A DNA stretch of 64,000 nucleotides from Mycobacterium noviomagense (GTDB lineage: Bacteria > Actinomycetota > Actinomycetes > Mycobacteriales > Mycobacteriaceae). The DNA lies in NCBI RefSeq assembly GCF_010731635.1, contig NZ_AP022583.1, positions 1,426,001 through 1,490,000 of the forward strand, read 5' to 3'. Made by a program: the position numbers and the translations under genes. Positions 35,744-45,986 of the stretch are shown here, piece by piece (the stretch's first letter is position 1; each line of letters opens with the position of its first letter). The notes under the pieces were generated by a model that was not told the DNA's origin, ran no database searches, and worked only from the letters and a program-made list of their open reading frames with translations.

Positions 35744-37261
35744 TCACGACACCTCAACCCAGTTCAGGCTGCGCTGCACCGCTTTGCGCCAACCCTCGTA
35801 ACCGGCGGCGCGCTCGTCGTCGCTCCACGCCGGGGTCCACCGCTTGTCCTCGTGCCAGTTGGCCCGCAGGTCGTCGGGATCGGCCCAGAACCTGACCGCA
35901 AGGCCTGCGGCGTAGGCCGCGCCCAGCGCGGTGGTCTCGGCGACCACGGGTCGCACGACGTCTACGCCGAGTACGTCGGCCTGAATCTGCATGCACAAGT
36001 CGTTCGCGGTGATACCCCCGTCGACCTTCAAAACTTCAAGGTGCACACCGGAATCGGCCTCCATCGCGTCGACTACGTCCCGGCTTTGGTAGCAGATCGC
36101 CTCCAGCGTCGCGCGGGCCAGGTGTGCATTGGTGTTGTACCGCGACAACCCGACGATCGCGCCACGGGCATCGGATCGCCAGTACGGAGCGAACAACCCG
36201 GAAAACGCCGGGACGAAGTAGACACCGCCGTTGTCCTTCACCTGGCGCGCCAGCGCCTCGCTCTGGGCTGCGCCGCTGATGATGCCCAGCTGGTCACGCA
36301 GCCACTGCACAGCCGAACCGGTGACCGCGATCGAACCTTCCAGGGCGTAAACGGGTTTGGCGTTGCCGAATTGATAGCACACGGTGGTCAGCAGTCCGTT
36401 TGCCGAGCGCACGATTTTCTCGCCGGTGTTAAGAAGCAGGAAATTGCCGGTGCCGTAGGTGTTTTTCGCTTCTCCTTCGGCCAGACACACCTGACCGACC
36501 ATCGCCGCATGCTGGTCGCCGAGGATTCCGGTGATCGGCACTTCGCCCCCGACAGGCCCGGTTTCCGCGGTAACGCCGTACGGCTGCTCGGACGACGACG
36601 GCGCGATCGCCGGCAACATGGCCCGGGGAATCGAGAAAAATGACAACAGCTCGTCATCCCAGTCCAGCGTCTCGAGATCCATCAGCATGGTTCTGCTGGC
36701 GTTGGTGACATCGGTGACGTGCACGCCGCCGCGCGGACCGCCGGTCAGATTCCACACCACCCAGGTGTCGGGTGTGCCGAAAATCGCGTCGCCACATTCG
36801 GCCGCTTCCCGCACGCCATCGACGTTTTCCAGAATCCACTGCAATTTGCCGCCCGCGAAATAGGTCGCCGGCGGCAACCCCGCCTTGCGGCGGATCACAT
36901 CGCCATGCCCGCTGCGGTCGAGCGCCGAGGCGATGCGGTCGGTGCGGGTATCCTGCCAGACGATCGCGTTGTAGTACGGCCGGCCGGTTCGGCGGTTCCA
37001 CACCAGCGTTGTCTCCCGCTGATTGCTGATCCCAAGTGCCGCAAGGTCTTTCGGTGCCAGGTTGCGGGTGTTGAGCGCCGATACCAGCACGGATGCGGTG
37101 CGCTCCCAGATCTCGACCGGGTTATGCTCCACCCAGCCGGCGCGCGGCAGAATTTGTTCGTGCTCGAGCTGGTGGCGGGCGACCTCGGTGCCGTCGTGGT
37201 CGAAGATCATGCAGCGGGTGCTGGTGGTGCCCTGGTCGATCGACGCAACGAACTCGGTCAC
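35744..37261 (-). CDS. glpK: Glycerol kinase
   Basis: A 505-residue FGGY kinase that phosphorylates glycerol to glycerol-3-phosphate. The ATP phosphate loop is DQGTTSTR (about 9–16), the substrate site includes NQRETT and VWQDTRT, and C-terminal KVDGGIT and FGGY-type ALGAAYAAG follow. The GTG at 37261, preceded by GGAGGGCAA, gives a shorter N-terminus than M. tuberculosis GlpK. At the equivalent of the M. tuberculosis hypervariable 7-base homopolymer (GGPRGG, about codons 174–179) this gene has no run longer than three. Confidence 0.95.
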   Translation of the reverse strand: MTEFVASIDQGTTSTRCMIFDHDGTEVARHQLEHEQILPRAGWVEHNPVEIWERTASVLVSALNTRNLAPKDLAALGISNQRETTLVWNRRTGRPYYNAIVWQDTRTDRIASALDRSGHGDVIRRKAGLPPATYFAGGKLQWILENVDGVREAAECGDAIFGTPDTWVVWNLTGGPRGGVHVTDVTNASRTMLMDLETLDWDDELLSFFSIPRAMLPAIAPSSSEQPYGVTAETGPVGGEVPITGILGDQHAAMVGQVCLAEGEAKNTYGTGNFLLLNTGEKIVRSANGLLTTVCYQFGNAKPVYALEGSIAVTGSAVQWLRDQLGIISGAAQSEALARQVKDNGGVYFVPAFSGLFAPYWRSDARGAIVGLSRYNTNAHLARATLEAICYQSRDVVDAMEADSGVHLEVLKVDGGITANDLCMQIQADVLGVDVVRPVVAETTALGAAYAAGLAVRFWADPDDLRANWHEDKRWTPAWSDDERAAGYEGWRKAVQRSLNWVEVS

Positions 37262-37316
37262 TTGCCCTCCTCGGCGTGACGGCACCCACTACGGGCCATC
37301 GTCCATGATGGTCTAC

Positions 37317-38111
37317 ATGGGCACGCAGATCACCGACATCGAAAGCATGCCTAGCGGCGGACCGGACGCATCGTGGCTGGATCGTCGGTTACAGACGCGG
37401 CGGCTGGAGTATCTGGACCGTGACGACGTCGAGCACCGGAAACGTGCCGTGGTCCGGTCGCTGGACCGATTCGGGCGCTTTTTCGGACACCACGAGCGTT
37501 TCGCGCGCCTCGCGCTGGACGACGTCGCCGACGTACCCGATCCCAAGATCCTCGAACTGGGCTCGGGTCACGGCGGGCTGTCACGGGCGTTGCTGAGCCT
37601 GCATCCCACCGCCCAGGTCACCGTGACCGACGTCGAGCCCACATCGGTGGCCGCCATCGCCGCCGGTGACCTCGGCGACCATCCGCGTGCCACCGTGCGC
37701 GAGATGGACGCCACCCATATCGACGCGCCCGACGGGTATTTCGACCTCGCGGTGTTCGCGATGTCGTTTCATCATCTGCCGCCGGCATTGGCGGCCCAGG
37801 TTTTCGCCGAGGGCACCCGGGCCGCAGACAAGCTGCTGATCATCGATCTGCCGCGGCCGCCGGCACCATTGCACATCGCACGGCTGGTGGCGATGCTGCC
37901 ATTGGTCCCGCTCGTGCCGTTCGCGCACGACGGGTTCATCAGCTCGCTGCGCGCCTACAGTCCGTCGGCGCTGGTGGCATTGGCCCGCCACGCCGACCCG
38001 GCGATCGAGGTCGAACTGCGCAGCGGAGGCGCGTTCAACAGCCCGCTGGTTCCACGCCCGCAGGTCGTCGTGGCATCATGGCGCGGGCGTCAGTTGCGCA
38101 AGCGTCATTGA
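37317..38111 (+). CDS. Class I SAM-dependent methyltransferase
   Basis: A 264-residue methyltransferase with motif I LELGSGHGGLSRAL (about 76–89) and acidic residues in TVTDVEP (about 101–107), followed by FDLAVFAMSFHHLPP (about 142–156). The substrate is unknown; the FHHLPP form is common in small-molecule and lipid methyltransferases. The ATG at 37317 has a weak −10 CATGAT seven bases upstream, implying a leaderless start; ATG at 37305 is an alternative. It is not in the M. tuberculosis order, where glpK is followed by other genes. Confidence 0.85.
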   Translation: MGTQITDIESMPSGGPDASWLDRRLQTRRLEYLDRDDVEHRKRAVVRSLDRFGRFFGHHERFARLALDDVADVPDPKILELGSGHGGLSRALLSLHPTAQVTVTDVEPTSVAAIAAGDLGDHPRATVREMDATHIDAPDGYFDLAVFAMSFHHLPPALAAQVFAEGTRAADKLLIIDLPRPPAPLHIARLVAMLPLVPLVPFAHDGFISSLRAYSPSALVALARHADPAIEVELRSGGAFNSPLVPRPQVVVASWRGRQLRKRH

Positions 38112-38129
38112 GCAGGTTGCATCGTCGGT

Positions 38130-39620
38130 GTGGGAGAAGAGGTCAAGCGCACCACCTACACCAGCGCGCACCGGCAGGAGTATCGGCGCAAGGTGCAGTT
38201 GTGTCTGGACGTCTTCGAAACCATGCTCTCCCAATCCAGCTTCGAGTTCGACCAGCCGCTCACCGGTATCGAGATCGAGTGCAACCTTGTCGACGGCGAC
38301 TATCAGCCGGCGATGTCGAACCAGGACGTCCTGGCTGCTATCGCCGACCCGGCTTATCAGACCGAATTAGGCGCCTACAACATCGAATTCAACGTGCCGC
38401 CCCGCCCGCTGACCGGACGCGCCCACCTCGATCTGGAGACCGACGTGCGGGCCAGCTTGAACGCCGCCGAAACCAAAGCCAGCGCGGGCGGCGCTCACAT
38501 CGTCATGATCGGCATCCTGCCCACGCTGATGCCCGAACACCTGACCACCGACTGGATGAGCGAATCGACACGGTATGCGGCGCTCAATGACTCCATCTTC
38601 AACGCTCGCGGCGAGGACATCCAGATCGATATCAGCGGGCCGGAACCGCTGAGCCTGCACTACCCGTCGATCGCACCGGAATCCGCTTGCACCAGCACGC
38701 AATTGCACCTTCAGGTCTCTCCTGAGGACTTCGCCGACAACTGGAACGCCGCCCAGGTGCTGGCCGGACCGCAACTGGCGCTCGGCGCCAACTCGCCGTA
38801 CTTCTTCGGTCACCAACTGTGGGCCGAAACCCGCATCGAGCTGTTCGCTCAGGCCACCGACACCCGCCCGGACGAACTCAAAGCCCAAGGTGTGCGGCCG
38901 CGGGTGTGGTTCGGCGAACGCTGGATCACGTCGATCTTCGACCTGTTCGAGGAGAACGTCCGCTACTTCCCGTCGTTGCTGCCTGAAGTGTCCGACGAGG
39001 ACCCGGTCGCCGAGTTGGCCGCCGGGCGCACTCCCCAACTCTCCGAGCTGCGCCTGCACAACGGCACGGTGTACCGGTGGAATCGGCCGGTCTACGACGT
39101 CGTGGAAGTAAACGGGGTCGGCCGTCCGCATCTGCGGGTGGAAAACCGGGTGTTGCCCGCCGGACCGACCGTCGTGGACATGCTGGCGAATTCGGCGTTC
39201 TACTACGGCATGCTGCGCACCCTGTCAGAGGAAGATCGCCCGTTGTGGACCAAGCTGAGTTTTGCTACGGCTCATGCGAACTTCCTGGAAGCCGCCCGGC
39301 ACGGGATGGACGCTCGGCTGTACTGGCCGGGCTTGGGTGACGTCGCACCCGACGAATTGGTTTTGCGCCACTTGCTGCCCCTGGCTGAGGAGGGTCTGCG
39401 GCGCTGGAATGTGTCCGTGGAGGTCCGCGACCGCTTCCTCGGCGTCATCGAGGGCCGCGCTAAGACCGGCCGCAACGGCGCGGGCTGGCAGGTGTCCACC
39501 GTGCAGGCGCTGCAACAGCGCGGCATGCCGCGCCCTGCCGCGCTGGCCGAGATGTTGCGGCGGTACTGCCAGCACATGCACAGCAACGAGCCGGTGCACA
39601 CGTGGGAGGTGCCCAGCTAG
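38130..39620 (+). CDS. GCS2-type carboxylate–amine ligase (Rv3698-like)
   Basis: A 496-residue protein of the glutamate–cysteine ligase 2/YbdK family. Signals are the N-terminal TGIEIECNLVDG (about 46–57) with its metal-binding Glu residues, LGAYNIEFNVPPRPL (about 83–97) and LRVENRVLPAGPTVVDML (about 333–350). It probably forms a gamma-glutamyl or similar amide with ATP hydrolysis, but the product is unknown; EgtA at 44.2 kb is a separate GCS2 enzyme. GTG at 38130 is used. It follows the methyltransferase by 18 bases, suggesting cotranscription. Confidence 0.85.
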   Translation: MGEEVKRTTYTSAHRQEYRRKVQLCLDVFETMLSQSSFEFDQPLTGIEIECNLVDGDYQPAMSNQDVLAAIADPAYQTELGAYNIEFNVPPRPLTGRAHLDLETDVRASLNAAETKASAGGAHIVMIGILPTLMPEHLTTDWMSESTRYAALNDSIFNARGEDIQIDISGPEPLSLHYPSIAPESACTSTQLHLQVSPEDFADNWNAAQVLAGPQLALGANSPYFFGHQLWAETRIELFAQATDTRPDELKAQGVRPRVWFGERWITSIFDLFEENVRYFPSLLPEVSDEDPVAELAAGRTPQLSELRLHNGTVYRWNRPVYDVVEVNGVGRPHLRVENRVLPAGPTVVDMLANSAFYYGMLRTLSEEDRPLWTKLSFATAHANFLEAARHGMDARLYWPGLGDVAPDELVLRHLLPLAEEGLRRWNVSVEVRDRFLGVIEGRAKTGRNGAGWQVSTVQALQQRGMPRPAALAEMLRRYCQHMHSNEPVHTWEVPS

Positions 39621-39639
39621 ATCACACCGGTTTAGTTGT

Positions 39640-40173
39640 GCCGCCGACGAACTCGTGCCGGAATCGCTGGCGCTGGCCGCCGAGGGCTACACCGTGGTCG
39701 GCGTCGACATCACGCCCACCGCTGTCGCGGCCGCCACCAAGGCGGCGCAGGAACGCGGGTTGAGCAACGCAAGCTTCGTGCAAGCCGATATCACGTCGTT
39801 AACCGGCTATGACGCCCGCTTCAACGCAGTGGTCGACTCCACGCTGTTTCACTCACTGCCGGTCGAGAAGCGCGACGACTACCTGCGCTCGGTGCACCGC
39901 GCGGCGGCTCCCGGCGCGAGCTACTACGTGCTGGTGTTCGCCAAGGGCGCCTTCCCGAGCGAAATGGAAACCAAGCCAAACGAAGTCGACGAAGACGAAT
40001 TGCGCGCCGCGGTGAGCAAGTACTGGCAGATCGACGAGATCGGCCTGGCGCACATCCATGCCAATGTGCCGAAAGTGCCTGGCGCACAGATCGAGATGCC
40101 GCCGCACGAGCGAGACGAGAAGGGCCGGATGAAGTTCCCGGCCTATCTGCTGACCTCGCACAAAGCCGGCTAG
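39640..40173 (+). pseudogene. 5'-truncated SAM methyltransferase (Rv3699 position)
   Basis: About 177 codons that begin inside a Rossmann domain: LALAAEGYTVVGVDITPTA is the part immediately after motif I, but the Gly-rich motif I itself (LDxGCGTG) is absent. The preceding bases are the 3' end and stop of the GCS2-type gene. Later motifs are intact (ADITSLTG, VVDSTLFHSLP, YYVLVFAKG). M. tuberculosis Rv3699 is a full methyltransferase of about 230 residues at this place. Loss of the SAM-binding glycine loop should inactivate it. A GTG at 39655 could still start a short product. Confidence 0.7.
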
Positions 40174-40183
40174 CGCTGTACTG

Positions 40184-41311
40184 TCACGCGGCCGCGGTCG
40201 CGTCGGCCAATGCCGCGGCGAACATCGCCAAATCGTCGGTGGTCGCGTCCACGTGCGGTGAAATTCGCAGCACCGGGCCGGTCAGTTCCAGCGGCGCCCG
40301 CTCGACCCCGGCGGCCGTGGTGACGATGCGCCGTTCGGCGATCAGCCAAGCGCGCACCGTATTCGGATCCGCCCCGTCCGTCGGGGCCAGTGTGGTGATA
40401 GCGCTCGGCTCGTCGACCGCTTCGACCACGCTCCACCCCGGCACCTCGGCCAGAACGGTTCGGGTGGCTCGGCCGACGTCGGCCAGACGCGCCCGCATCT
40501 GCGGCGGATCAGAGGCCAGATGCTCACCCAATGCCACCGAAAACCCGATTCGCGCAGCAATATTCGCCTCGCCGAGTTCGAGCCGTTGGGCCACCGACAG
40601 CGGCGACACCCAGTCCGGCGGCGGCAGCCGCGGACGCAGCCGCTGCATCAGCGTCGGACGAACGGCCAGCGCCCCGACCCCGCGCGGGCCCGCGATCCAT
40701 TTGCGAGACGACGCGTACATCGCGTCGGCGCCGACGGCGCAGTCGACATGGCCGAGCGCTTGGGCGGCGTCGACCACCAGCGGCAGCCCGAGCTCAGCGC
40801 AGAGCTGCCTTATCGCCGCCAGCAGCTGGACCACACCGCGATGGCTGGCCACCGCGGTCAGGTGCACCAGTTCGGGCGGGTCGGCGGCCAGGCCAGCCGC
40901 AGCTTCGTCGACATCTACCCGGCCGACATCGTCGACGGGTAGCGGGCGCCGGGCGAAGCCGTGCACAGCCATCAGCGCCAGATTCGGCCCGTACTCGCCG
41001 GGCAGGCAGGCCAGCGTGCGTCCGCCCGGCGGCCAGCTACCCAGCAGCAGGTCGAGTGCATGCAACGACCCGGTGGTGAACACCACCTCGGCGTCGGACA
41101 TGCCGCCGAGCGCGGCCACCGCGGCGCGCCCAGCCTCCAAAACCGGTGTGGCCGCTTGTGCCGCAACGTATCCGCCGACCTCGGCCTCGTGCCGCGCGTG
41201 CCGGGCCGCGGCATCCAGAGCGGCGAAGCTCTGCCGCGAACATGCCGCACTGTCGAGGTGCAGGCCGGCTACCGGTGGCCGCGCCGCGCGCCACCTCTCG
41301 GCCAGGGTCAC
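40184..41311 (-). CDS. egtE: EgtE, PLP-dependent C–S lyase of ergothioneine synthesis
   Basis: A 375-residue fold-type I PLP enzyme that cleaves the hercynylcysteine sulfoxide to give ergothioneine. The PLP lysine is in [12 protein letters not shown] (about 186–197), with the Asp in [12 protein letters not shown]. The GTG at 41311 overlaps the egtD stop by 4 bases (GTGA), so it is the last gene of a five-gene operon egtABCDE. Its 3' end is 10 bases from the convergent truncated methyltransferase. Confidence 0.95.
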   Translation of the reverse strand: MTLAERWRAARPPVAGLHLDSAACSRQSFAALDAAARHARHEAEVGGYVAAQAATPVLEAGRAAVAALGGMSDAEVVFTTGSLHALDLLLGSWPPGGRTLACLPGEYGPNLALMAVHGFARRPLPVDDVGRVDVDEAAAGLAADPPELVHLTAVASHRGVVQLLAAIRQLCAELGLPLVVDAAQALGHVDCAVGADAMYASSRKWIAGPRGVGALAVRPTLMQRLRPRLPPPDWVSPLSVAQRLELGEANIAARIGFSVALGEHLASDPPQMRARLADVGRATRTVLAEVPGWSVVEAVDEPSAITTLAPTDGADPNTVRAWLIAERRIVTTAAGVERAPLELTGPVLRISPHVDATTDDLAMFAAALADATAAA

Positions 41312-42273
41312 TTGACAGCCAGCGACAACGCGAAGTCGCTGGCGTCGTCGGTCCACCACCGGGTCCGTCGCAGGCCCGCCGCCGCCAGTTCGGCGGCGAC
41401 CGCCTCGATACGAAACTTGCACGACACCTCGGTGAGCATCTCCTCGTCGGCGGCGAATTCGACTGTCAGATCCAAGGCTTCGATGCGCACCCGCTGTGCC
41501 CCGTCGGCGCGCAACCACATCTCGATGCGCTCGGCTTCCCCATTCCAGCGGGCGACGTGGGCGTAGGCGTCGATATCGAAATCGGCGTCGAGTTCGCGGT
41601 TGATCACCGCAAGCACATTTCGGTTGAACCGCGCTGTCACTCCCGCTGCGTCGTCGTAGGCGCGGACCAGCCGGTCGGTGTCCTTGACCAGATCGGTGCC
41701 CAGCAGCAGGCTGTCGCCGGGCTGCAGCACAGCGGCCAGCGACGCCAGGAACTGCGCGCGAGGTCCGGGGGTGAGGTTGCCAATCGTCGACCCCAAGAAC
41801 ACGAACAGCCGCCGTCCGCCGCCGGGAATCTCCGCCAGATGCTCCTCGAAATCACCACAGACAGCTGCGATCTCGAGGCCCGGATAGTCGTGCTGGATGC
41901 CCGTGGCGGCTGCTTGCAGCACGCTGGCGTCGACGTCGAACGGGACGAACCTGCGCAGGGAACCATGCTCGCGCAGCGCGGCCAGCAGCATGCGCGTCTT
42001 CTCCGAGGTGCCGCTGCCCAATTCGACCAGGGTGTCTGCGCCGGTCAGCAAGGCGACCTCCGCCGAGCGGGCGGAGAGAATCTCGGCCTCGGCTCGGGTC
42101 GGGTAGTACTCGGGCAGCCGGGTGATCTGGTCGAACAGCTCGCTGCCCACCGAGTCGTAGAACCACTTGGGCGGCAATTCCTTTGGCGAACGGCGCAGTC
42201 CGTCGAGCACATCTTGTCGCAGTGCGTGATACGCGGAGTCCGCGGCCAGGTGGTTCGACAGCGACAGGGTCAT
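41308..42273 (-). CDS. egtD: EgtD, histidine N-alpha-trimethyltransferase
   Basis: A 321-residue DUF2260/EgtD-type methyltransferase that turns L-histidine into hercynine using three SAM molecules. The SAM site is [16 protein letters not shown] (about 83–98); the histidine-binding Tyr and Asn lie in [13 protein letters not shown] and [12 protein letters not shown] (about 226). Starts at ATG 42273. Its start overlaps the egtC stop by 4 bases and its stop overlaps egtE. Confidence 0.96.
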   Translation of the reverse strand: MTLSLSNHLAADSAYHALRQDVLDGLRRSPKELPPKWFYDSVGSELFDQITRLPEYYPTRAEAEILSARSAEVALLTGADTLVELGSGTSEKTRMLLAALREHGSLRRFVPFDVDASVLQAAATGIQHDYPGLEIAAVCGDFEEHLAEIPGGGRRLFVFLGSTIGNLTPGPRAQFLASLAAVLQPGDSLLLGTDLVKDTDRLVRAYDDAAGVTARFNRNVLAVINRELDADFDIDAYAHVARWNGEAERIEMWLRADGAQRVRIEALDLTVEFAADEEMLTEVSCKFRIEAVAAELAAAGLRRTRWWTDDASDFALSLAVK

Positions 42274-42962
42274 CGAGATCCTCTCAGTGCGGTTATCGTG
42301 ACCCCGTCCGGGGTGACGTCGACGAGGTGGCGGTCCGGAATGTCCTGCCAGTTCGGGTCGTCGTCGTACGGCTCGCTGGCCAATACCACGCCGTCGGCGC
42401 GACGCAGCACCGACAGGGTGTCTCCCCACGTGGTGGCCAGCATCCGGGAACCGTTGGCCGCCAAGATGTTCAGCCGGGCGTTCGGGTCGTCGGCCCCGAG
42501 TTGCAGGATCACCTCGTCCAGGGCGTCGAGGCCGCGGGAGAAGATCAGCGCCGCTAAAAGCGTGCTGTCGCAAATGGGTTCGGCCGACGCGGTGGCCGGC
42601 AACACGGCGCGGTCGACGACACCGTTGTGTGCCAGCAGCCAGCGGCCGTCGGTGAACGGCGCGGTCGCGCTGAGTTCGATCGGCATGCCGATGGTCGCCG
42701 AACGCACCGATGCGACCACGCAGTGGCTGCGCAGCGCGGGCGCCACCGAATCGAACGATACGTCGCCCCACAGCGGTGTTGTGCTGCGCCAGCGTCGCGG
42801 GGTGGCGCGGTCGAAAAAGCCCACACCCCAACCGTCGGCGTTCATCATGCCGTGCTTCTGGCGGCGCGGCGCATAGGACTGCACCCGCAGACTGTGCGGC
42901 GGATCCAGCACCAGCGTGGAGATCGCGACGTCGCGACCCAGCCATCCCAAATGACGGCACAT
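42270..42962 (-). CDS. egtC: EgtC, gamma-glutamyl hercynylcysteine sulfoxide amidase
   Basis: A 230-residue Ntn-hydrolase (class II glutamine-amidotransferase fold) that removes the gamma-glutamyl group from the pathway intermediate. The nucleophile is Cys2 right after the initiator Met (MCRHLGWLG); GWGVGFF (about 45–51) and LLAHNGVV (about 109–116) shape the substrate pocket. Its ATG shares a base with the egtB stop (TGATG). Confidence 0.95.
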   Translation of the reverse strand: MCRHLGWLGRDVAISTLVLDPPHSLRVQSYAPRRQKHGMMNADGWGVGFFDRATPRRWRSTTPLWGDVSFDSVAPALRSHCVVASVRSATIGMPIELSATAPFTDGRWLLAHNGVVDRAVLPATASAEPICDSTLLAALIFSRGLDALDEVILQLGADDPNARLNILAANGSRMLATTWGDTLSVLRRADGVVLASEPYDDDPNWQDIPDRHLVDVTPDGVTITALRGSR

Positions 42963-44248
42963 CAGTCGGCGGGGTCCCAAGCCAGCCGGACACCGGCGAA
43001 GATCTGCCGGCGGTAGGGGTGGTCCCAATTGCGGAAGCTGGGCCGCAGGATTCCCGGTTCCACCGCCCATGATCCGCCGCGCAGCACCCGATAGTCGCCG
43101 CCGAAGAAAGGCTGCGAATAACGCCGGTAGATCATCGGCACGAATCCCGGCCAGGGCTGCAGCGGCGAGCTGGTCCACTCCCAGACGTCGCCCAGCATCT
43201 GCTCGACCCCGTAGGCCGACGCCCCGGCCGGGTACGCGCCGACCGGCGCCGGGCGCAGGGCATCGCCGCCGAGGTTGGCACGCTCGGCGGACGGCTCGTC
43301 GGCTCCCCAGGGGTAGCGGCGCCGCGCGTTGGCCACCGGATCCCAGGCGCACGCCTTCTCCCATTCGATTTCGGTGGGCAGCCGGGCGCCGGCCCACGCG
43401 GCATAGGCCTCGGCCTCGAAGTAGGTGACGTGCTGGACCGGTTCGTCGGCGGGGATCTGCTCGACGTGACCGAAACGGGTGCGGATCTGCCCGTCCGGGT
43501 CCCAAAATTGCGGCGCGGTCAGCCCGGCCTGCTGACGGTGCTGCCAGCCGCGCGCCGACCACCATCGCGGCTCGCGGTAGCCGCCGTCGTCGATGAACTG
43601 GCGCCATTCGCCGTTGGTGACCGGGACCCGCCCGATGCGGAACGACGGGATATCGACGACGTGGGCGGGGCGTTCATTGTCCAGCGAGAACGGTTCGCTG
43701 GCGGCTTCCACACCTAGCACGAAGGGGCCGCCGGGCACCAGCACCGATGTTCCGGCGATGCCTGGGCGCCCTTCCGGCAGCGTGGCGCCCGTGTTCAGCA
43801 GGGCCGGGCCGGTGCGCAAGTTCAGCGCCTGCAGCATGGTTTCGTCGTGCTGGTGTTCGTGGCTGACCGCCATCCCGAACACGAAGTTCGCGTCGGGCTC
43901 GTCGGGTGAGCGATCCAGGGCGTCCAGCGCAGCCGAGCGGATGGTGTGGCAATACGCCCGCGCCTGCCCCGGGGAGAGCAGCGGCAGGACCACCCGGCTG
44001 GCCCGAGAATGCACGAACGCGTCGTAGAGGCCCTCGACGTCGGCGGGCAGGATGCCCGGGCGGTCGAGATCGCCGCCGCGCAGCAGCCACAGTTCTTCTT
44101 GCTGGCCGATGTGCGCCAGGTCCCACACCAGCGGACTCATCAGCGGGTCGTACTGGCGGCACAGTTCAGCATCGTCGAAATCGACCAGTCGCAGCGTGCG
44201 CTCGCGCGCCCGCGCCAGGTCGCTGGCCAGCTGTTCCCGTACCGTCAC
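42962..44248 (-). CDS. egtB: EgtB, iron-dependent sulfoxide synthase
   Basis: A 428-residue non-heme iron enzyme that joins hercynine and gamma-glutamylcysteine by C–S bond formation and sulfoxidation. The N-terminal DinB-like bundle carries the iron ligands His in WDLAHIGQQ (about 46) and HEHQHDET (about 129–136); the C-terminal formylglycine-generating-enzyme-like domain holds GDVWEWTSS and the RGGSW turn. GTG at 44248 overlaps the egtA stop (GTGA). All recognisable ligands are present. Confidence 0.96.
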   Translation of the reverse strand: MTVREQLASDLARARERTLRLVDFDDAELCRQYDPLMSPLVWDLAHIGQQEELWLLRGGDLDRPGILPADVEGLYDAFVHSRASRVVLPLLSPGQARAYCHTIRSAALDALDRSPDEPDANFVFGMAVSHEHQHDETMLQALNLRTGPALLNTGATLPEGRPGIAGTSVLVPGGPFVLGVEAASEPFSLDNERPAHVVDIPSFRIGRVPVTNGEWRQFIDDGGYREPRWWSARGWQHRQQAGLTAPQFWDPDGQIRTRFGHVEQIPADEPVQHVTYFEAEAYAAWAGARLPTEIEWEKACAWDPVANARRRYPWGADEPSAERANLGGDALRPAPVGAYPAGASAYGVEQMLGDVWEWTSSPLQPWPGFVPMIYRRYSQPFFGGDYRVLRGGSWAVEPGILRPSFRNWDHPYRRQIFAGVRLAWDPAD

Positions 44249-45516
44249 AACTCCCCTTGCGCCAGACGTGCGACCGTGGGCGCGATGCCGTGGCCGATCA
44301 CCTGGTCGGAGAAGTCGTCGGCCGGACACCGACCCTGCTCGACAGCCTGGACCAGCCGCTGCATTGCCTCGCCCAGGTTGGCTGGTACCCGTTCCGCGGC
44401 AGCGGCCACACACCGGTTGGCCGCCGCGTAGAGCCGGCGGTCGCCCAATCCGATCCGGGCGGCGGTGTCCCAGGCGGTCGCCACCGGTTCGACGGCCTCG
44501 GCGGCGATATCGGCGGCAGCCGGGTCGTCCAGCAGCGCCACCAGCGTGAAGACGACGGCGGGCCACGTGTCGTCGGGGACGCTGTCGAGATAGCGGATCT
44601 CCAGCCATCGGCGCGGGCGCACCGGCGGGAACAGCGTGGTGAGGTGGTAGTCGAGGTCGGCGACTGTCGGGCGTCGTCCGCCGAGCAGCATCCGGCCATC
44701 AGCCCAGTCGGTGAACGGCACATAGTGTGCGACCGGCACTGCGTCGGGGTTGAGCACCAGCATCACCGGGGCCTTCAGCGCGTAGCGTGCCCAGTCAGTG
44801 CCGGGATCGTCGGCGCTTGCCGTCAACACCGGCCCGCAGCGCGCGGAGTCCAGCTGACCCCACACCCGCTGGCGGGTCGACTGCCATCCGGAGAACTGTC
44901 CGCCCAGTAGCGGAGAATTGGCGGCGATCGCGATCATCGTCGGCCCCAGCGCGTGCGCGAGCCGTACCCGGTCCGCCCACCCGGCTTTGGGGCCCGCGTC
45001 CAGGTTGACCTGGATCGACGCCGTCGAGGTCATCATCGCCGCGCCCGCCGCGCCGGTGTGGCTGGCAGCGAAGAACTGCTCCATGGCGCGGTAGCGCGCG
45101 CCCGGGTTGACGCGCATGGCCGGGCGCAGCGGGTCCGCGCCCAACGACACCAGACCCAGGCCGGCGCGGGCGAAGGCCGACCGCAGCATGTCCTGGTCGC
45201 TGGTTATCGCATCGATCGCCGGGAGGGCGCCGTCCAGCGGCGGGCTGGAAAGTTCGACGGCACCGCCGGGTTCGACGCTGACCGCACTGCCGCCGGGCAG
45301 CGCCGGAAGCTCCGCCAAGACGTCGCTGATTTCTTTCCAGCTCGGCCTGCGGTGGGGATTGGCCGGGTCGTAGCAGTGCGCCTCGATTTCCAGACCGACC
45401 CGCCCCAGCGGGCCGTCCGATAAGCAGGTGTCGGTGATGCATTGTGCGGCGGCCGAGGAGCTGGCCAGTTCGGCCTCTGCCAACCGAGTGCCACCCAGCT
45501 GCGACGCGACCGCCAT
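44245..45516 (-). CDS. egtA: EgtA, glutamate–cysteine ligase of ergothioneine synthesis
   Basis: A 423-residue GCS2-family ligase making gamma-glutamylcysteine. Signals are [14 protein letters not shown] (about 38–51), [14 protein letters not shown] (about 79–92) and TASIQVNLD (about 163–171). The ATG at 45516 is used; a GTG two codons upstream (45522) has better spacing to GGAGG and may be the true start. It heads the egt operon. A longer open frame to 46443 crosses the tandem repeat array and is not coding. Confidence 0.95.
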   Translation of the reverse strand: MAVASQLGGTRLAEAELASSSAAAQCITDTCLSDGPLGRVGLEIEAHCYDPANPHRRPSWKEISDVLAELPALPGGSAVSVEPGGAVELSSPPLDGALPAIDAITSDQDMLRSAFARAGLGLVSLGADPLRPAMRVNPGARYRAMEQFFAASHTGAAGAAMMTSTASIQVNLDAGPKAGWADRVRLAHALGPTMIAIAANSPLLGGQFSGWQSTRQRVWGQLDSARCGPVLTASADDPGTDWARYALKAPVMLVLNPDAVPVAHYVPFTDWADGRMLLGGRRPTVADLDYHLTTLFPPVRPRRWLEIRYLDSVPDDTWPAVVFTLVALLDDPAAADIAAEAVEPVATAWDTAARIGLGDRRLYAAANRCVAAAAERVPANLGEAMQRLVQAVEQGRCPADDFSDQVIGHGIAPTVARLAQGEL

Positions 45517-45642
45517 ATCCACCGTTTCCTCCCGGCCCCAACACGGTGCGTCGTCGGAGCGTGGTTGCGCGCGGTTATCCCGGACGATAGCCACCCACAG
45601 TCCATCTTGCAGACAGCACCGACATATTCCCGGCAGTCGGTA

Positions 45643-45983
45643 GTGGCGATCGCAAGCGCGGCGCAGCCGGGCGCAGCGGGTCGCCACCATCAGACCGGCG
45701 TGCGATCGCAAGCGCGGCGGAGCCGGGCGCAGCAGGTCGCCACCATCAGACCGGCGTGGCGATCGCAAGCGCGGCGCAGCCGGGCGCAGCGGGTCGCCAC
45801 CATCAGACCGGCGTGGCGATCGCAAGCGCGGCGCAGCCGGGCGCAGCGGGTCGCCACCATCAAACCGGCGTGGCGATCGCAAGTGCGGCGCAGCCGGGCG
45901 CAGCGGGTCGCCACCATCAGACCGGCGTGGCGGTCGCAAGCGCGGCGGAGCCGGGCGCAGCAGGTCGCCACCATCAGACCGGC
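45643..45983. repeat. Six-copy 57-bp tandem array (LeuA-VNTR-like)
   Basis: Units begin at 45643, 45700, 45756, 45813, 45870 and 45927; the second has lost one base (56). Each unit has outer inverted ends GTGGCGATC/GGTCGCCAC around a central hairpin CGGC-(GCA or GGA)-GCCG. Read on the plus strand a unit encodes [19 protein letters not shown], clearly related to the 19-residue repeat inside LeuA. The array fills the gap between egtA and the next gene and lies about 130 bases from the egtA start. No spacers are present, so it is not CRISPR. Confidence 0.92.
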
Positions 45984-45986
45984 CGG

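Noticed and set aside
45643..45983. CRISPR array
   Set aside because: The units are directly adjacent with no variable spacers, and no cas genes are in the window.
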